Source of the DNA: an uncultured bacterium
GTDB lineage: Bacteria > Myxococcota_A > Polyangia > Polyangiales > Houyiibacteriaceae
Reading direction: 5' to 3'
NCBI GenBank assembly: GCA_938024995.1
Contig: CALJDU010000010.1
Location: 62,001 to 126,000, forward strand
DNA: 64,000 nt
The notes under the pieces were generated by a model that worked only from the letters and a program-made list of their open reading frames with translations, was not told the DNA's origin and did not search any database. A program made the translations under genes and the position numbers. Shown here piece by piece: positions 29,684-38,285 of the stretch (the stretch's first letter is position 1; the number at the start of each line of letters is the position of its first letter).

Positions 29684-30667
29684 TCAGGCCGCTTCCTCGC
29701 CGAAGTGCACCGCGCTGAGCTGAATCCCGATCAAGCTCCCGCTGAACGCGATCCGCCCCAGGTCCTCTCCCGCGGCTCCCGCCGCGACCATCATGGGCAG
29801 CAAGTGTTCCTCATGCGGATGACCGACCCGTGCGTGTGGCGCGCGCGTCCACTCACCCAGCGCGAGGTCCCGCGCGCTGGCTTCAGCGACCGCGATCTGT
29901 TGGAACCACTGGTCCCATGCGCCTGAGCGTTCCGCGAGCCGCGCCACGCGGAAGTCCTCCCAGCTCATGCCGCTCCCGATGATAAGCACACCTTCATCCC
30001 GCAGCGGAGCGAGCGCCCTGCCCATCGCGAGGTGACGCTCCGGATCGTAGCCGGCGTCAAGCGAGAGCTGAACGGTCGGGATGTCCGCTTCTGGAAACGC
30101 GAGCTTCATGGGAACGAAGGTCCCGTGATCGAAGCCGCGGGTCGTGTTCTCGGCCGTCGGGACACCGGTGGCTTCGATCAAGCTGCGCACTCGGGCCGCG
30201 AGTGACGGGCTCCCAGGAGCAGGCCACGTGATCGAGTACGTGTCCTGAGGGAACCCGTGGTAGTCGTAGAGCATCGGGGGTCGCTCGCTCGCGATGACCG
30301 TCGGAACGGGCGCTTCCCAATGCGCAGACACGATGACGATGCCGGTCGGCCGCTGCGGGAGCCGGTGCGGGATCGACTCGATGTACGCGCGAAGCGGAAC
30401 GTAGTCGGTCGCGAGCTGCGGCGTGAATGCTGGGGTCCACGGCCACGGCCCTCCTCCATGCGGGAGGTAGATGGTCGGCATTCTCGTACTGCTCACGGTC
30501 GCTCCTTCAGGTTGCGGCACAGGTGCGGCGCGATGACCGCTTGGGGCGCATCCGACCGCGGCAAGGGCGGCCGCGCCGCCGAGCGTCGCGAGGACATCTC
30601 GGCGGGAGAGCGGTTCGCCACGTCCCTGCTCGTCTTGTTCAGGGTTTTCGTGGTTGTCGTCGTTCAC
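29684..30667 (-). CDS. Extradiol aromatic ring-opening dioxygenase, DODA/LigB type, Tat lipoprotein
   Basis: 327 residues. A Tat motif ('SRRDVLATLGG', 21-31) leads to a lipobox 'AAVGC' (C40), so the enzyme appears exported and lipid-anchored, unusual for this family. Metal and catalytic His are visible: H70 in 'YLPHGGGPWPW', H116 in 'SAHWEA', H181 in 'FDHGTFVPMK' and H287 in 'HPHEEHLLP'. DODA-type enzymes open catechol-like rings. I choose the GTG at 30667, one base after the TAA of the DoxX gene. It is the second gene of a DoxX-dioxygenase operon divergent from LysR. Confidence 0.88.
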   Translation of the reverse strand: MNDDNHENPEQDEQGRGEPLSRRDVLATLGGAAALAAVGCAPSGHRAAPVPQPEGATVSSTRMPTIYLPHGGGPWPWTPAFTPQLATDYVPLRAYIESIPHRLPQRPTGIVIVSAHWEAPVPTVIASERPPMLYDYHGFPQDTYSITWPAPGSPSLAARVRSLIEATGVPTAENTTRGFDHGTFVPMKLAFPEADIPTVQLSLDAGYDPERHLAMGRALAPLRDEGVLIIGSGMSWEDFRVARLAERSGAWDQWFQQIAVAEASARDLALGEWTRAPHARVGHPHEEHLLPMMVAAGAAGEDLGRIAFSGSLIGIQLSAVHFGEEAA

Positions 30668-30668
30668 G

Positions 30669-31106
30669 TTACGAGCGTGACTGAATGGGAGCCTTCTTGA
30701 AGCGGCCCCACGCAACAAACGCCGCCATGCCGCCGAGGACGAGGTTCACGACGATCATGGGGTACTCGCCCCGCGCGATGTGCGTGACGGCCGCCAGGAC
30801 CATAATGACCAAAAGACCCGACGCCGCGAGCGGGGTCAGGACGGGCTTGATGCGCGTCGCCGCCGGGAGGATGACGCCGATGCCGCCGAGCAGCTCCGCC
30901 AACCCGATAAAGCGAACCGCGCTGCCCATCACGCCGCTGACCCACGGCATCTGGGCCGCCAGCTCTTCGACCGGCATCGCGAGCTTCATCGCGCCCCCCA
31001 TGATGAAAGACAGGCCGACGAGAACTTGCGTCACCCAGAGGCCAATGTGGAGGCCCTTCGATGAAGTCGTGGTGTTTGGAGTGGGAAGTGTTGCTGCGTT
31101 TGACAT
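30669..31106 (-). CDS. DoxX family membrane protein
   Basis: 145 residues, four membrane helices, with the DoxX pattern 'VGLSFIMGGAMKLAMP', 'RFIGLAELLGGIGVILPAA' and a C-terminal helix ending in a basic tail. DoxX-type proteins are quinone-linked membrane proteins found with redox and aromatic-stress genes. The ATG at 31106 follows a GGAGAGA ribosome-binding site. It is the first gene of the operon with the dioxygenase and is divergent from a LysR regulator, the usual arrangement for inducer-controlled quinone or catechol detoxification. Confidence 0.88.
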   Translation of the reverse strand: MSNAATLPTPNTTTSSKGLHIGLWVTQVLVGLSFIMGGAMKLAMPVEELAAQMPWVSGVMGSAVRFIGLAELLGGIGVILPAATRIKPVLTPLAASGLLVIMVLAAVTHIARGEYPMIVVNLVLGGMAAFVAWGRFKKAPIQSRS

Positions 31107-31143
31107 GTGATCTCTCCTTCTTCGAGTCACGACGAACGTACGC

Positions 31144-31161
31144 TGTTCCGCAATCAGAACA
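31144..31161. promoter_or_regulatory. TGTTC-N8-GAACA dyad, candidate LysR operator 1
   Basis: Perfect 5-base arms (31144-31148 and 31157-31161) with an 8-base spacer, located between the divergent DoxX and LysR genes. It has the same architecture as the dyad centred 39 bases away. T-N-A-rich dyads of this kind are typical LysR sites. Confidence 0.6.
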
Positions 31162-31181
31162 AGTAGACAAAACAGAACATG

Positions 31182-31201
31182 GTGTTCAATATATAGAACA
31201 C
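31182..31201. promoter_or_regulatory. GTGTTC-N8-GAACAC dyad, candidate LysR operator 2
   Basis: Perfect 6-base arms with an AATATATA spacer, ending four bases before the LysR ATG at 31206. The core TGTTC-N8-GAACA matches operator 1. Placement over the LysR start suggests autorepression, with the pair arranged for cooperative binding. A further GAACATGGTGTTC (31175-31187) overlaps it. Confidence 0.65.
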
Positions 31202-31205
31202 AGTC

Positions 31206-32069
31206 ATGAACCTTCAGCACCTCGTCATCTTCTCTGCGGTGGCCGAGCTCTTGAGCTTCTCCAAAGCCGCCGCTTCACTCGGCGTCGCGAAGGGAACGGT
31301 CAGCCGCTCGATCGCTCAGCTCGAGTCTCACCTTGAGGTTGAGCTGATCCACCGAAGCACTCATCACGTGTCGCTCTCGACGGCGGGCGTCGAGCTCTAC
31401 GAGCGAACGCGAGGACACCTCGTCGCGCTCAAGACCGCGATGCTTGAGCTGCCTGAACGCGACGAAGAACCCTCAGGCGTTCTTCGCATGACCGCGCCCC
31501 AAGACTTCGGGACCATCGTCTTGCCGTCGATCCTCTCTGCGTACGCGCGGCGCTTCCCGAGCGTGCGCTTTGACGTGAGGTTGACCGGTGAGCACGTCGA
31601 CCTCGTCAAAGAGGGATACGACCTCGCGATCCGGGTCGCGGTCGGTCCGCTAAAAGACTCGACGCTCACGTCTCGACGAATCGCGAAGACGTCGTCGGGC
31701 TTTTACGCAGCGCCTTCGTACGTCGCCCGTCGCGGCAAGCCGAGGAGCCCGGATGACGATCGCCATCAGTGGATCTTGCACCCGACCGTCGCGCGGCTCC
31801 TCAACCTCAAAAACGATGCCGCGCGATTTGTCGTGAACGACTTTGCCCTCGCGCGCGACCTCGCGGGGAGCGGCGCCGGTATCACGCTCTTGCCTACGTT
31901 CGTGGCGCGCAATCACGTTCGCGAAGGCTTGCTTGAAGAGGTGACGCTGGACGCGCCGGCGCTCTCGAGCAGCTTGGTGCTCTTGTACCCGTCGAGCGGT
32001 CAGCTCGCGCGCAAGGTGAAGAGCTTCCGTGACTTCGTGGTCGACGCGCTGAAGTCGGGCCCGATGTAG
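31206..32069 (+). CDS. LysR family transcriptional regulator
   Basis: 287 residues. N-terminal helix-turn-helix ('LLSFSKAAASLGVAKGTVSRSIAQLESHL', the standard A-x-L-x(2)-S-Q/VS pattern) and a C-terminal substrate-binding domain starting near residue 92 ('GVLRMTAPQDFG'), as in the CrgA/AaeR-like subgroup. It is divergent from the DoxX-dioxygenase operon, with two matching dyads between. It most likely controls that operon and itself in response to an aromatic or quinone ligand. It ends one base before the stop of the convergent PadR gene. Confidence 0.93.
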   Translation: MNLQHLVIFSAVAELLSFSKAAASLGVAKGTVSRSIAQLESHLEVELIHRSTHHVSLSTAGVELYERTRGHLVALKTAMLELPERDEEPSGVLRMTAPQDFGTIVLPSILSAYARRFPSVRFDVRLTGEHVDLVKEGYDLAIRVAVGPLKDSTLTSRRIAKTSSGFYAAPSYVARRGKPRSPDDDRHQWILHPTVARLLNLKNDAARFVVNDFALARDLAGSGAGITLLPTFVARNHVREGLLEEVTLDAPALSSSLVLLYPSSGQLARKVKSFRDFVVDALKSGPM

Positions 32070-32070
32070 G

Positions 32071-32598
32071 TCAACTCTCGCTCTCGCGCGCAAGCTCTTC
32101 GGCGACCTCGTCCATCCACGCGATCATCGCGCGCTCGTACTTGATGCCGAGCCGCACCGTGAGGTTGGGGCCCGAGCCGTCCGGCTTCACTTCATCAAGC
32201 AGCGCCTCGTACACCTTGAGCCGTGCTTCGTGTTCCTCACGATGCTCCCGCACGATGTCGAAGAGCAACGGGTCATCGTCCACCGAGCGACGAAAGAACA
32301 CGCTGAGCGCGAGCGGATTCCGGACCCGCTCAAGCTGCGGCCGCTGACGAATCCATGCCTTGAAGGCGTGACGACCCGCGTCCGTGATCTGGCAGGTTCG
32401 CTGATTGCGCGCTCCCACTTCGTCCATCTCAAGAAACCCAGCATCGCGAAGGCGCTTGAGGTCGGCGTACACCTGACTCTTGGTCGTGTGCCAAAAGTTC
32501 CCCACGCTCCGCTCGATCAAATCGAGCAGCTCATATCCCGTCATCGGTTCGTGTTGGAGGAAGCCGAGAATCGAAGCCGCTGTTGGGTTGAGGTTCAC
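32071..32598 (-). CDS. PadR family transcriptional regulator
   Basis: 175 residues. Winged-helix N-terminus 'ASILGFLQHEPMTGYELLDLIE', then 'QVYADLKRLRDAGFLEMDE', the PadR signature, and a helical C-terminal dimerisation region rich in Glu and Arg. PadR proteins are repressors for phenolic-acid, multidrug and other detoxification genes. The start is GTG. Divergent from the CxxCH lipoprotein gene with a 49-bp spacer, which contains a dyad overlapping that gene's start codon. Confidence 0.93.
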   Translation of the reverse strand: MNLNPTAASILGFLQHEPMTGYELLDLIERSVGNFWHTTKSQVYADLKRLRDAGFLEMDEVGARNQRTCQITDAGRHAFKAWIRQRPQLERVRNPLALSVFFRRSVDDDPLLFDIVREHREEHEARLKVYEALLDEVKPDGSGPNLTVRLGIKYERAMIAWMDEVAEELARESES

Positions 32599-32637
32599 CA
32601 GGTGATGCTCACTTGTAGTCCTATTCGGACCGTGCTA

Positions 32638-32656
32638 ACTGTACTATGTGAACAGT
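32638..32656. promoter_or_regulatory. ACTGT-N9-ACAGT dyad, candidate PadR operator
   Basis: Perfect inverted arms at 32638-32642 and 32652-32656, overlapping the GTG start (32648) of the lipoprotein gene. The nested GTAC ... GTAC arms (32641-32644, 32655-32658) add to the symmetry. Binding here would block translation initiation or early elongation of the lipoprotein gene. Confidence 0.6.
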
Positions 32657-34021
32657 ACACGATCGAAGTCACTTTGTGCGATTTTCGTTGGATTTTTGCT
32701 GACTTCGTGTCAGCCCGCGCCCTCTTTCAGCACGGCGCCCGCTCCTCTCGCGCAGCCGGAAGCGAGCACCATTCCGGACGCTCCGCGTGACACCAGTGAG
32801 CCGTTTGAAGCCGTCCTCTGGACCCTCAAGTACGACCTTCGGACGTTCGATGATTTGTGGAGCTGGCTGCAGAACGACGTTCCGGATTCGGCGGCGCGCC
32901 ATCGCGCCATTGGTGTCGCGGGCCTGACGGGGATCGCGGAGCTGAGCCGCTTCGAACTCGCTGACGCGACGCTCACTTCGCTCGACCAGGCCATCGCGGC
33001 GTACCCGAACGACCCGCGCCTCCCGCTTTGGGCGAGCTACATCCGCTGGGTCAAGGCGTACAAGAGCGGTGACGCACCGGCGGTCGCGGCGGGCTATGAA
33101 GACCTTGAAGCGAAGGGGCAGCTCTACCCGAGCTTCACGCTCTTTGGCCTGACCCTCGCGATCGCGGCCGACGAGAACGCGACCGCTGAACGCGTCCAGC
33201 AAGGACGTGACGCCTACGATCGCGTCGTCTCCGAAGCAGGCGACCTTCAATTCGAAGCGGGCGTGGTCGCGGCTGACCGAATGCACCGCACCGCGGACTT
33301 CGACAGCGCGCCCTACAATCTCTCGGGCACCCAAGCGCTTATCGGTGACATGCACCTGCGCGCGGGCGATTGGGAACAAGCGCAGGTCGCGTACTACACC
33401 GCGCTCCACACCAACGCCGCGTATCGCTGGCCCTTTCGCGACGAGGTGCAGCGACGCATGGAGAACGCGGAGGCGCTCGCGGGGTCGATGGAAGACGAGC
33501 TTGGGTTCGGCGCACTCTGGAACGGCGCGCGCAATGTTGGCGAGCGCGGGATTCAAGAGGAGGGCTACGGCGGCCGCATCGGCAACGGCTCGTGCACGCT
33601 CTGCCACACCGCGCTCCGCCGGTCCGATCGCGCAGGTGGACACGACGCCGCGGTCGGTTTTGTGCGCCTGCGCTACGTCGCGCCCGAAGAGACCCCGAAC
33701 CCCTTCCCGGTGTTCGTCGCGCTGCCCGAAGCGAACCCGGACTCGATCCCAGCGGGCTTCGCGATCGGTCAAACCTCGGTCACGCCCTCATGGGGAGAAC
33801 AGGTCGACGCGCGCACTTACGATCTCCTGATGCCCGCAGAGCCCGGCCGCTGGTTCATCGCGGGGCAGCTCTTCGGAGGGGAGCTCGGCGCTCGCGCGAA
33901 CGACAAGTGGGAGACCTACCTCGCGAAGGGGCTCTTTGACCGACCCCGCTTCATCGATGTCCGCGCGGGCGAGATCACCGACATCCGCAACGTCCCGCTG
34001 GTCTTCGAACGCGAAGACTGA
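32648..34021 (+). CDS. Lipoprotein with helical repeats and one CxxCH haem-binding motif
   Basis: 457 residues. Lipobox 'LLTSC' (C21) is followed by a helical, TPR-like region (about 50-290; segments such as 'YDRVVSEAGDLQFEAGVVAA' and 'DWEQAQVAYYTALHTNAAY'), then a segment with 'CTLCH' (near residue 316), a single c-type haem attachment site, and a beta-rich C-terminus. It could be an outer-membrane or periplasmic cytochrome or a scaffold. The GTG start lies inside a symmetric dyad, and the gene is divergent from PadR, its likely repressor. Confidence 0.75.
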   Translation: MNSTRSKSLCAIFVGFLLTSCQPAPSFSTAPAPLAQPEASTIPDAPRDTSEPFEAVLWTLKYDLRTFDDLWSWLQNDVPDSAARHRAIGVAGLTGIAELSRFELADATLTSLDQAIAAYPNDPRLPLWASYIRWVKAYKSGDAPAVAAGYEDLEAKGQLYPSFTLFGLTLAIAADENATAERVQQGRDAYDRVVSEAGDLQFEAGVVAADRMHRTADFDSAPYNLSGTQALIGDMHLRAGDWEQAQVAYYTALHTNAAYRWPFRDEVQRRMENAEALAGSMEDELGFGALWNGARNVGERGIQEEGYGGRIGNGSCTLCHTALRRSDRAGGHDAAVGFVRLRYVAPEETPNPFPVFVALPEANPDSIPAGFAIGQTSVTPSWGEQVDARTYDLLMPAEPGRWFIAGQLFGGELGARANDKWETYLAKGLFDRPRFIDVRAGEITDIRNVPLVFERED

Positions 34022-34030
34022 GCCCAAGGT

Positions 34031-34834
34031 TCAGAGCTCAAGCAGGCCCTCGACCTCTTCTTCCAACACGAAGTCGAGCTCTTCTTCCGCGTTCATTCGC
34101 TCGACCGCCACGCGGACCTCGTTCCGGTCCGTGCCGGTCGGGTTCGACATGACGCGCTGAAAGACCTCATCGAAGGTGTCCGCCATCGAGAGCATCGACG
34201 CCTCGAGCGACGCTTCGCGGGTCATCATTTCCTGGCGGCGCTTGAGGAGCGCTTTGAGCTCGTGCTTGGCCTTGAGCAAGCGACGCTCGTCCGCTTCGCT
34301 GCCAACGTTCTCGAGCTGCTTGTCGATGTCGCGGACGCGGTTGGCCAAGCCGCGCTCGTCGACCAGCTGGCTCCGCTCATGGATCGCGATGCGCGCGAGC
34401 CACCGGCCGAGGTAATCGATCGTCAAGTCGTCGAGGGCGTCCACGTCTTCCATCGAGATCGACGTCTCGCGTTCCTGGGCGAGCTTGCGGAGCGAGTCGC
34501 GTCGCTCGCACAGGCGGTTGTAGACCTGCCAGTACTGATGGTCGTAGCCGACGCGCTTGGAGATCTCGTCCATCAAGTGCTGACGGGCGCCCTCGCGTTG
34601 CTCCGCGGCTTTTTGGCGATCGATCTTGTCGCGGAAGCGCGACGACCCGGGAACGAAGAGGGTCGCGATGCCCATCCCGGCGGCGTACCCGACGACGGGG
34701 AGGAAGGCGACCGCGCCGAACGGGATCGAGAGGAAGACGCCGGCTGCGACCGAGCCGAGGCCCGCGTTGATGCTCCACTTGTGAAGGAAAAACTCCTTCA
34801 AGTAGTTCGTCTTTTCTTTGCTTTGCCAGCCCAC
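34031..34834 (-). CDS. Membrane protein with two N-terminal TM helices and long coiled coil
   Basis: 267 residues. Two adjacent hydrophobic helices (about 24-62) follow a short charged N-terminus, then a long cytoplasmic helical coiled coil rich in Lys, Glu, Arg ('RLLKAKHELKALLKRRQEM'). I recognise no family. It is the last gene of the ABC/OmpA operon, with 18 bp separating it from the ATPase stop. Its likely role is a structural or signalling partner of the ABC module, inferred from position only. Confidence 0.7.
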   Translation of the reverse strand: MGWQSKEKTNYLKEFFLHKWSINAGLGSVAAGVFLSIPFGAVAFLPVVGYAAGMGIATLFVPGSSRFRDKIDRQKAAEQREGARQHLMDEISKRVGYDHQYWQVYNRLCERRDSLRKLAQERETSISMEDVDALDDLTIDYLGRWLARIAIHERSQLVDERGLANRVRDIDKQLENVGSEADERRLLKAKHELKALLKRRQEMMTREASLEASMLSMADTFDEVFQRVMSNPTGTDRNEVRVAVERMNAEEELDFVLEEEVEGLLEL

Positions 34835-34852
34835 GTGTCTCTTCTCGCCGCG

Positions 34853-35710
34853 TCAGAAGGAGACGCGAACCTGTCCCTTCTGACCGGTCTTGGCTTGGTG
34901 CAAGCGATCAAGCACGCGCTCCTTCATCGCGACCACCGGCGTCGACATCAACCAGGCGTCGCTGCGCGGGCGCGGCTCCTCGATCGGGAAGTCGTCAACC
35001 ACATCCGCGGGGCTGGTCGAGAGCACGATCACGCGATCACCAAGCAGGAGCGCCTCGGTCACGTCGTGCGTCACGAACACGACCAAGCACCTCTGCGCTT
35101 TCCACAGATCGATCAACAGATGCTGCATCTCTTCGCGGGTCTGCGCGTCGAGCGCGCCGAAGGGCTCGTCCATCAGCAGGATCCGCGGGCGAAGCACCAA
35201 CGCGCGAGCGAGCGCGACGCGTTGGTTCTGACCGCCCGAGAGCTGCGAAGGCCGGAGCCCGCCCTTCCCCTCAAGACCGACCGCCTTGAGCATGGCGTCG
35301 ACCCGCTTCTCTCGTTCGGCGGGAGGGACCCGGCCCTTCCAGAGGCTCAAGCGAAATGGGAACGCGATGTTCTCTCGGATCGTGAGGTCGGGGCGGTTCG
35401 CGTAGCGCTGAAACACCATGACCGACTCGTCGTGCGGGCCGTCGCAGGGCTGACCGCCGATGATGACTTCGCCGCTGGTCGGCGCCTTCACGCCGATCGG
35501 GCGCACGCCGCCGAGCATCCGCAGCAAGGTGGACTTCCCGCAGCCCGAGGGGCCCAGGAGCATGTTGATGGTGGGCTCACCAAAGGAGAGGTTGATGCCG
35601 TCGAGAACGCGGTGCACTCCGTCGCCCTCTGGCTTTGGGTACTCCTGCACGATGTCCTTGAGCTCGACATCGAGAAAGTCGGCCGTGGGCTCGTTGCTCG
35701 GGTCCGTCAC
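34853..35710 (-). CDS. ABC transporter ATP-binding protein, nitrate/sulfonate/taurine type
   Basis: 285 residues. Walker A 'GPSGCGKST', signature 'LSGGQNQRVALARAL', Walker B 'ILLMDEPFGALD' and switch His 'VFVTHDVTEAL' are present. It powers the membrane permease encoded just upstream. The GTG at 35710 overlaps the last base of the permease TAG (TAGTG) with GGAG upstream, so I prefer it. ATG 35725 (16 bp overlap with the permease) is the alternative. ATPases of this subfamily (TauB/SsuB/NrtD-like) pair with permeases like the neighbouring gene. Confidence 0.92.
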   Translation of the reverse strand: MTDPSNEPTADFLDVELKDIVQEYPKPEGDGVHRVLDGINLSFGEPTINMLLGPSGCGKSTLLRMLGGVRPIGVKAPTSGEVIIGGQPCDGPHDESVMVFQRYANRPDLTIRENIAFPFRLSLWKGRVPPAEREKRVDAMLKAVGLEGKGGLRPSQLSGGQNQRVALARALVLRPRILLMDEPFGALDAQTREEMQHLLIDLWKAQRCLVVFVTHDVTEALLLGDRVIVLSTSPADVVDDFPIEEPRPRSDAWLMSTPVVAMKERVLDRLHQAKTGQKGQVRVSF

Positions 35711-36501
35711 TACTCCGACTCCCATGGATAGATCTTGCGCTTGATGGCCATCATCGTGACGTAGGTCAAAAGCGCGAGGCCGATGATCACGCCGATCGCG
35801 ACGAAGACTTGATTCATCGCCGACTGCCGCCGCGCGTGCGTAATGATCTGACCCAGGCCCGTCTCGGCGTTCACGTACTCCGCGACCGTGATGTAGGTCC
35901 ACATCACGCTGACCGCGACCACGATCGCGTCGGCGATCCGCGGCATCGCCATGGGCAACACCGCGTGGCGAACCGCCTCCCATTCCGTCGCGCCGAGGTC
36001 ACGCGCGGCGATCCAGTACTGCTGGCTCACCGCGAGCATCGCGTCACGTACCATCGGGATCAGGAAGACCACCGCGCCGATAAAGAGGAACGTGATCTTC
36101 ATCAGCTCGCCGATGCCCATCCACATGACCAAGATCGGGAGGATCGCGACGACCGGCGCGGAGCGGAGCGGATCGAGGAGCGGCGAGAGCACCGCGTTGA
36201 TCTTCGGCGAGGCGCCCATGAACACCCCGATCGGGACCCCGATGGACACGACCAGCACGCTCGCGACCAAGACCCGCAGCACGGAGGACTTCACCGCGAG
36301 GAAGAGCGGGCTGGTCTCGGTCGCCTCGTTCCACGCGAGATAGGTGAACCCCTCGAAGACCTGGACGATCGACGGCAGCTTGGTCGGGCGCACGAAGCTC
36401 CCGAACGTGAGCACCGACCAGATCAGGAGCACCGTTCCCACGGACACCAGGCCGTAGAGGCGGCGCTCCTTCGCGCTCAGTTCATCGTAGGGGTTCCACA
36501 T
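35710..36501 (-). CDS. ABC transporter permease, SsuC/TauC-like
   Basis: 263 residues, six predicted membrane helices. The EAA loop appears in 'YWIAARDLGATEWEAVRHAVLPMAMPRIADAI', matching the NitT/TauT-type permeases that import nitrate, sulfonates or taurine-like molecules. The ATG start lies 5 bp after the stop of the binding-protein gene, so all three transport genes form one transcript. Coding context suggests a single-permease importer working as a homodimer. Confidence 0.92.
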   Translation of the reverse strand: MWNPYDELSAKERRLYGLVSVGTVLLIWSVLTFGSFVRPTKLPSIVQVFEGFTYLAWNEATETSPLFLAVKSSVLRVLVASVLVVSIGVPIGVFMGASPKINAVLSPLLDPLRSAPVVAILPILVMWMGIGELMKITFLFIGAVVFLIPMVRDAMLAVSQQYWIAARDLGATEWEAVRHAVLPMAMPRIADAIVVAVSVMWTYITVAEYVNAETGLGQIITHARRQSAMNQVFVAIGVIIGLALLTYVTMMAIKRKIYPWESE

Positions 36502-36506
36502 GCTCG

Positions 36507-38198
36507 TTAGTGGCGCTGAAGAACGGCGACGCGAGTGGTTCGGTTACGCGCGCGGCACTCGTCTTCGCTCAGACCTTCGTCCGGCGCGCGCTCATCACAG
36601 AGCGGCTTGGTCGGACCGTTGCCGGTGATGATGAAGCGCTCGGCGGGGAACTCCCACTGCTGCACCAAGTAGTCGACCACCCCCTGGGCGCGCTGCTCGC
36701 TGAGCGTCATGTTGGCCCGGCGCGAGCCGACCGAGTCGGTGTTGCCGGAGACCTCGAAGTACGCCGAGCCGTGGCTCTCGATGAGCGGGACCATCTCGTC
36801 GTTGATGGTGCGCTTGCTTCGCTCGTTCAGCTCGGCCGAGCCGGTCGCGAAGTTGACGGTGACGGGACGGGTGACGACCGGGATGTCGGTCTCCGCTTCA
36901 ACCGCCGTCGCGATCTCGTCGCGGCCCGCGGTGGTGAACTCGAACTGCGGCTGCTGCGCGACCGCGCGCGCCTGGGGGGCCGCGTCGAACATCGAGCGGA
37001 TGTACTTGTACTCGAACGACTCCTGCGGGTTGATCACCGCGCTGTTCGGGTTCGCCAAGGAACCGGCCGCGCGGTAAATGCCGTCGAAGCGACGGTAGAC
37101 GCGCTCGTAGTGATTGGTGCCGCCGGCCATGCCAAGGATACGGACGTTGTCCTCGAGGCCGGTCCACACGAGGTTTGAGAAGAGGCCCTTGATGAAGTCG
37201 TTGCCCTCGGCGCGCGCGAGCTCCGCGAAGAACGGCTCGGTCTGGACGAGCGCGTCGACCGCCTCGTCGTGGTTCGCGCGAGAGACCGGGACGCCCGCCA
37301 TCCAGCCCTTCACGAAGGCCTGGATGCCCGCGTCGTTGGCCGGCACATCGAGGACGCGCTTGTCGCATACGATGACGTCGTAGATGAGGTTGGTCGCGAT
37401 GCGCGTCGAGTAGATCACGTGCGCGCCCGAGATGCCCTGAAGCGCGAGCGAGAGATCGGGATCCCAAAGGACCGCCGCGTCCGCGCTGCCAGACTCAAGC
37501 GCCGCGCGCACACCCGCGAGCTGCTCGTCGGGGTTGATGTAGACGTACTGGATCTGTGACTTCTGCCGAGCGGTGAGCGAGGAGTTCTCGATCGCGTCGA
37601 TCGTCATACCGTGGCTCGGCGTGTACTGAAGGAGCGCGATCTTCTTGCCGACGAGATCCTCGACGCGACGGATCGCGGGATCGCTCGCGATGATCGCGTC
37701 ACCGCCTTGCGTGTTGTCGACGACCATGATCGCGCGCGCATCGAGCTGCGCGTTACGAAGGTTGGGCTGCTCCTGTGCCCAGAAGTCGCTCGTTCGCCAC
37801 GCGCAGTGCGCAACGCCCGACTCAAAGACCTCGGAGAGCGCCGGGATGTTGTCCTGGATGACGAACTCCACGTTGGCGCCGTTCTGCGCCATGAGCGAGC
37901 CCGGCTGCGTCGTCAGTGACTTGCCATTGGCGACCAGCGCGGGCGCGTAGCCATGGAAGCTGACGATGCTGACCTTCAGGGGATTGCCCGGCGTCCCGAC
38001 GGCGCCGGTAGGGGTCGCCGTGGTGGTGGTGCCGTCGCCGTCGCCGTCGCCGCCGGTCGCGACCGTGCCGCCTTCGCCTCCGGAACCGTCACCGAACATG
38101 TCCTTGACCCCGAGGTGCCACGCGGCCGCGCCAGCGGCGCCCAAGATGATCAAGACGATCAGGCCCTTCGCGAGCGGCGTCATTCGTGCGTTTGCCAT
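36507..38198 (-). CDS. Membrane-anchored ABC solute-binding protein fused to an OmpA domain
   Basis: 563 residues. An N-terminal membrane anchor (9-28, no lipobox) is followed by a Gly/Asp/Thr linker (36-72), a NitT/TauT-type periplasmic binding domain (about 74-430; 'PLKVSIVSFHGYAPALVANG', 'ADAAVLWDPDLSLALQ') and a C-terminal OmpA-like peptidoglycan-binding domain (about 450-563; 'VNFATGSAELNERSK', 'EVSGNTDSVGSRRANMTLSEQRAQGV'). This would tether the importer's binding protein between inner membrane and cell wall. Proteins with this fused architecture exist in databases, but their physiology is unclear. Ligand not deducible. Confidence 0.88.
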   Translation of the reverse strand: MANARMTPLAKGLIVLIILGAAGAAAWHLGVKDMFGDGSGGEGGTVATGGDGDGDGTTTTATPTGAVGTPGNPLKVSIVSFHGYAPALVANGKSLTTQPGSLMAQNGANVEFVIQDNIPALSEVFESGVAHCAWRTSDFWAQEQPNLRNAQLDARAIMVVDNTQGGDAIIASDPAIRRVEDLVGKKIALLQYTPSHGMTIDAIENSSLTARQKSQIQYVYINPDEQLAGVRAALESGSADAAVLWDPDLSLALQGISGAHVIYSTRIATNLIYDVIVCDKRVLDVPANDAGIQAFVKGWMAGVPVSRANHDEAVDALVQTEPFFAELARAEGNDFIKGLFSNLVWTGLEDNVRILGMAGGTNHYERVYRRFDGIYRAAGSLANPNSAVINPQESFEYKYIRSMFDAAPQARAVAQQPQFEFTTAGRDEIATAVEAETDIPVVTRPVTVNFATGSAELNERSKRTINDEMVPLIESHGSAYFEVSGNTDSVGSRRANMTLSEQRAQGVVDYLVQQWEFPAERFIITGNGPTKPLCDERAPDEGLSEDECRARNRTTRVAVLQRH

Positions 38199-38285
38199 AC
38201 GGCTCTATCCCTCTCTTTGATTCTCGCGCGCGCCAAGCGCGTCGCTCTTCGATCAAACCAGTAACGAACGTGAACGTTGGGACCC

